DNA of 55,655 nucleotides from an uncultured Lachnospiraceae bacterium (lineage in GTDB: Bacteria; Bacillota; Clostridia; Lachnospirales; Lachnospiraceae), in assembly GCA_947626775.1 (NCBI GenBank), contig CANQTL010000021.1, positions 1-55,655 of the forward strand. Direction: 5' to 3'. Below the pieces are notes generated by a model. The model was not told the origin of the DNA. It worked only from the letters and a program-made list of their open reading frames with translations, and ran no database searches. The position numbers were made by a program, and so were the translations under genes. Of the stretch, positions 52,172-55,655 are shown in pieces (the first letter of the stretch is position 1; each line of letters begins with the position of its first letter).

Positions 52172-54751
52172 ATGAACAAAAAATTGTATAAGCTGATGAA
52201 CTGGCCCGAAATAGAGGAAATTGTGTATTCCGAATCCGATGATCCGCACCGGATGCTGGGCGCGCACGTGACGGGCAGTTCCGTGCTCGTGCAGACGTTT
52301 CAGCCGGGTGCGAAGAGCGTGCGCCTGCAGCTTGTCGAAGGGGACAAGAGCTATAAGATGGAGCTGGCTGACGAGGAGGGGTATTTTGCGCTGCTGCTCC
52401 CCGGAAAGAAGGTTCCGGATTACGAGTATATCGTGGAGGCGCAGGACGGCTCTCTGAAAAAGGTGCGGGACGCCTACAATTATCCGCCGCAGATTTCGAG
52501 AGAGGATACCGAGAAGTTCAACGCGGGTATTCACTATACGATTTACGAGAAGCTGGGAGCGCACGTCATGACGATCGGCGGTGTGAAGGGCACGCTGTTT
52601 GCAGTCTGGGCGCCCAACGCCATGCGCGTCAGCGTGGTGGGAGATTTCAACGGCTGGGACGGCAGGACGCATCAGATGCGCAGGCTGTGGGATTCCGGCG
52701 TCTTTGAGCTGTTTGTCCCGGACGTCGCGGAAGGAGAATGCTATAAGTACGAGATCAAGGCGAAAGGCGGTCTGACTTTTCTGAAAGCCGATCCCTATGC
52801 GTTCGGACAGCAGCTTCGCCCGGACAGCGCCTCGATTGTCAGAAAGATAGACGGCTTCCGGTGGGAGGACGCCGGATGGATGAAAAACCGCGCCGGGTTT
52901 CAGGCGGAAGACAGGCCCATGAATGTCTATGAGATCTACCTGGGCTCTTTCGCGAAACCGGAGGATGGCAGGGAATACTATAATTACCGGGAGCTCGCGC
53001 CCAGGGTCATCGAGTATGTGAAGAAGATGGGATATACGCACGTGGAACTGATGCCGGTGATGGAACATCCGCTGGACGCCTCCTGGGGCTACCAGGTGAT
53101 CGGCTACTATGCGCCGACGTCGCGATACGGTACGGCGGAGGATTTCATGTTCTTTATGAATGAACTGCACAAAGCCGGGATCGGTGTGATTCTGGACTGG
53201 GTGCCGGCGCATTTCCCGCGGGATACCTACGGGCTGTCCGGTTTCGACGGCACATGCCTGTACGAGCATCAGGATCCGAGACAGGGTTTCCATCCGCACT
53301 GGGGAACGCTGCTCTACAATTACGGCAGGCCGGAGGTGCGCAATTATCTGATCGCCAACGCGCTGTACTGGGCGGAGCGCTACCATGCCGACGGCATCCG
53401 CATCGATGCGGTCGCTTCCATGCTGTACCTGGATTACGGCAAGAACGACGGAGAGTGGGTGGCAAATATCTACGGCGGCAATGAGAATCTGGAGGCTGTG
53501 GAGTTTTTAAAACATCTCAATTCCATTATGAAGAAACGCAATCAGGGCGTGCTGATGATCGCGGAGGAGTCTACGGCGTGGCCCAAAGTCACGGGAGCTT
53601 TGGACGACGACGGGCTCGGCTTCGATCTGAAATGGAATATGGGCTTTATGAACGATTATCTGAATTATATCCGGACGGATCCCTATTTCCGTTCCGGGCG
53701 GCACAACGATCTGACCTTCAGTATGATCTACGCCTACAGCGAGAAATTTATGCTCGTGTTCTCGCATGACGAGGTGGTGCACGGCAAGGCGACGCTGATC
53801 GGCAAGATGCCCGGCGGAAGAGACGAGCAGTTTGCGAATATGCGGCTGACCTACGCGTATCACATGACGCATCCGGGCAAGAAGCTCTTCTTTATGGGGC
53901 AGGACATCGGCGAGTACGATGAGTTTAACGAGAAGAGAGCTGTGGAGTGGGAACTGCTCCAGGTGGACGAGCACGCGAAACTCAATCGCCTGATCGCCGA
54001 TTTCAATAAACTGTATGTCTCGCAGCCGGCGCTGTATGCGAAGGACAATTCGTGGGAAGGCTTCGAGTGGATCAACTGCATCACGCCAAACGCGTGTATG
54101 CTCTCTTATCTGCGCAAGGCGGACAGGCCGGAAGAGGCGCTTGTGATCGTGGCCAATTTTGCCAATGTGAAGCAGGAGTTCCGGGTGGGCGTGCCCTACG
54201 AGGGAAAATACAGGGAGATCATGAATACCGACGCCGCTGTTTACGGTGGAAGCGGTACGGTGAACAGGAAGGTCTGCAATACGGTTGAGGCGGAGTGGGA
54301 CGGCAAGCCCTACGCCATCGACATGGTGAGCGCGCCGCTCTCCGTGAGCATATTTTCCTACACGCCTTACACGGCGCAGGAGAAGGCCGAGATCGACAGG
54401 ATGCGCGCCGAGGAACTGCGCAGGATCAGAGAGGCGGAGGAGCGCAGGATAGCTGAGGAGAAGGCCAGAGCGATCGCCGAGGAGGCCGCCGAGGCCAGGA
54501 AGCTGGCGAAGGCTGCCGCCGAGGAGGCCAGAGAACGGGCAAAGATAGCCGAGGAGATGGCGAAGAAGGCGAAAGAGGCCGAGAGAAGACTGGAGGAAAT
54601 CGAGCGGGCGCAGGGCGGCCAGGAACCGGAGAAGAAGCCTGCCGCCAGGAAGACTGCATCTGCCGGGCCGACGGCGAAGAAGACAGGCCGCAAGCCTTCG
54701 ACCGCCAGGAAGACGGCAGGGGCTGTTTCCGCAAAGAAGGAACCTTCGTAG
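52172..54751 (+). CDS. glgB: 1,4-alpha-glucan branching enzyme with charged C-terminal tail
   Basis: 859 residues. CBM48-type N-terminal domains (about 20-240), GH13 barrel (about 255-600) with nucleophile Asp412 (GIRIDAV), acid Glu465 (IAEEST) and Asp533 (SHDEVVHG), then the C-terminal beta domain to about 735. It makes alpha-1,6 branches in glycogen. Residues 736-859 are an extra tail: a long Glu/Arg/Ala coiled-coil followed by a Lys/Pro/Ala-rich basic end. No other glycogen gene is in the window. Confidence 0.95.
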   Translation: MNKKLYKLMNWPEIEEIVYSESDDPHRMLGAHVTGSSVLVQTFQPGAKSVRLQLVEGDKSYKMELADEEGYFALLLPGKKVPDYEYIVEAQDGSLKKVRDAYNYPPQISREDTEKFNAGIHYTIYEKLGAHVMTIGGVKGTLFAVWAPNAMRVSVVGDFNGWDGRTHQMRRLWDSGVFELFVPDVAEGECYKYEIKAKGGLTFLKADPYAFGQQLRPDSASIVRKIDGFRWEDAGWMKNRAGFQAEDRPMNVYEIYLGSFAKPEDGREYYNYRELAPRVIEYVKKMGYTHVELMPVMEHPLDASWGYQVIGYYAPTSRYGTAEDFMFFMNELHKAGIGVILDWVPAHFPRDTYGLSGFDGTCLYEHQDPRQGFHPHWGTLLYNYGRPEVRNYLIANALYWAERYHADGIRIDAVASMLYLDYGKNDGEWVANIYGGNENLEAVEFLKHLNSIMKKRNQGVLMIAEESTAWPKVTGALDDDGLGFDLKWNMGFMNDYLNYIRTDPYFRSGRHNDLTFSMIYAYSEKFMLVFSHDEVVHGKATLIGKMPGGRDEQFANMRLTYAYHMTHPGKKLFFMGQDIGEYDEFNEKRAVEWELLQVDEHAKLNRLIADFNKLYVSQPALYAKDNSWEGFEWINCITPNACMLSYLRKADRPEEALVIVANFANVKQEFRVGVPYEGKYREIMNTDAAVYGGSGTVNRKVCNTVEAEWDGKPYAIDMVSAPLSVSIFSYTPYTAQEKAEIDRMRAEELRRIREAEERRIAEEKARAIAEEAAEARKLAKAAAEEARERAKIAEEMAKKAKEAERRLEEIERAQGGQEPEKKPAARKTASAGPTAKKTGRKPSTARKTAGAVSAKKEPS

Positions 54752-54810
54752 AACGTGGGAGCAGAGAAACGGCGGCACAAGGAGAGTAAGACGGGAGGAA
54801 CGAACGGATT

Positions 54811-55655
54811 ATGGAAGCGGAACAGATCGCATCCGAACAGAGGCTGCTGGAGACTTATCTGAGGCAGCTCCCCGAAAATGCCCTGCGGTTCGGGGGCAAG
54901 GTTTTGATGGCGCTTATCGTCTTTGCGGTCGGCGTGCAGCTCATCCGGCTGGCGCGCAGGATCGTGCGCCGTTCTCTGCAGAGAGGCAATGCGGACGTGG
55001 GCGTGGTTCAGTTCCTGGACTCCTTTATCAAGGCGGTTCTCTATATTGTGCTGCTGTTTATGATCGCGTCGGAGTTCGGACTGGATGCGGCCGGTGTGGC
55101 GGCAATTCTGGGGTCCGCCGGCGTGGCGATCGGTCTCGCGGTACAGGGCAGCCTGTCCAACTTTGCGGGCGGGGTTCTGATTCTTCTGCTCAAGCCCTTC
55201 CGGGTGGGTGATTATATCAAGGCGGACGACAGCGGCCACGAAGGGACGGTCACGGAGATTCAGCTTTTCTATACTAAGCTGACGACGCCGGACAATCATG
55301 TGGTCGTCATGCCGAACGGCGCGCTCGCCAACGGCTGTATGATTAATATGAGCGCCCTGGGAGAGCGCAAACTGGATATCGCCGTTTCGATCTCCTATGA
55401 CGCCGATATCCGTGCGGCCAGGGAAGCGCTTCTCGGCGTTCTCAGGGCTGAGCCGGCGGTCCTCGCAGAGCGGGAACAGAGCGTGCTGGTGCAGGAGCTT
55501 GCAGACAGCGGGGTGAGGCTGTGCGTGCGCTGCTGGACGCAAAATGAAGATTACTGGGACTGCAGATGGCGGCTTACGGAGCAGGTCAAGTATGCCCTGG
55601 ACGAGGCCGGCATATCCGTTCCGTATCCGCAGATGGACGTCCATCTGGACAGGGC
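54811..55655 (+). CDS. MscS-type mechanosensitive channel (cut by window end)
   Basis: 281 codons are visible and the frame is open at the right edge. Membrane helices at about 27-50 and 70-95, then the pore-lining helix 3 (AAILGSAGVAIGLAVQGSLSN, cited in part: GLAVQGSLSN) followed by FAGGVLILLLKPFRVGDYI, the MscS signature, and a beta domain with VVMPNGALANG. It releases solutes on hypo-osmotic shock. GGGAGGA upstream. The stop codon is probably just past the window. Confidence 0.9.
   Translation, partial: MEAEQIASEQRLLETYLRQLPENALRFGGKVLMALIVFAVGVQLIRLARRIVRRSLQRGNADVGVVQFLDSFIKAVLYIVLLFMIASEFGLDAAGVAAILGSAGVAIGLAVQGSLSNFAGGVLILLLKPFRVGDYIKADDSGHEGTVTEIQLFYTKLTTPDNHVVVMPNGALANGCMINMSALGERKLDIAVSISYDADIRAAREALLGVLRAEPAVLAEREQSVLVQELADSGVRLCVRCWTQNEDYWDCRWRLTEQVKYALDEAGISVPYPQMDVHLDR

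Overview
The window is ordinary chromosome of a GC-rich Clostridium-class Firmicute, most likely a Lachnospiraceae member. This rests on gene order (ylxM-ffh-rpsP-khpA-rimM-trmD-rplS-rbgA-rnhB-ylqG-ylqH-yraN, the Bacillus/Clostridia arrangement), Shine-Dalgarno sites before nearly every gene, sigma-A promoters with 17-base spacers, a tyrosine T-box, and family variants typical of that group. No rRNA or tRNA gene, insertion sequence, prophage or CRISPR array was seen. About 50 protein genes are present. The last one (MscS type) runs off the right edge.

Layout. 1-1563: an MFS drug-efflux-type gene behind a leader peptide and a hairpin that can hide its ribosome binding site. 1591-12265: the SRP/ribosome-maturation block, two signal peptidases around RbgA, RNase HII, a FliK-like/FlhB-like pair, YraN and a YlmD/PgeF protein. 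12372-15923: a VanR/VanS-like two-component pair. 15927-17248: a long PRPP synthetase read leftward from a promoter that collides with the next one. 17302-21703: DUF512 radical-SAM protein, Der, PlsY, GpsA. 21705-22571: MetF, leftward. 22701-30752: an operon of MoxR ATPase, VWA protein, REC-HD-GYP protein and two hybrid kinases whose kinase cores are each damaged in different places. 30807-34718: Tyr T-box, tyrS, an HMGL-like aldolase, an SH3 protein. 34751-35851: AroC, leftward. 36268-39806: VanY-type peptidase, Tgt, YajC, and a small lipoprotein with poly-G tracts in both its promoter and its signal-peptide end. 39963-47630: leuB, a GT39-like membrane protein, ilvD, ilvB, an L,D-transpeptidase. 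47751-52121: serC-serA, a 97-codon orphan on the opposite strand, a 58-bp tandem repeat array, and a DUF1015 gene. 52172-55655: glycogen branching enzyme with an unusual charged tail, and an MscS channel.

How the parts work together. The left third is growth machinery: protein targeting, ribosome and tRNA maturation, and membrane phospholipid synthesis. The right third is amino-acid biosynthesis (Val/Leu, Ser, chorismate) plus envelope and glycogen enzymes. The most unusual material is regulatory: the leader-peptide attenuator at 158-276, the twin G9 tracts at 39133 and 39303, the mutually broken kinase pair at 25867-30752, the structured prs leader, and two repeat arrangements (31133-31294 and 50458-50764). 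All functional statements come from motifs read by eye; no database search was run.
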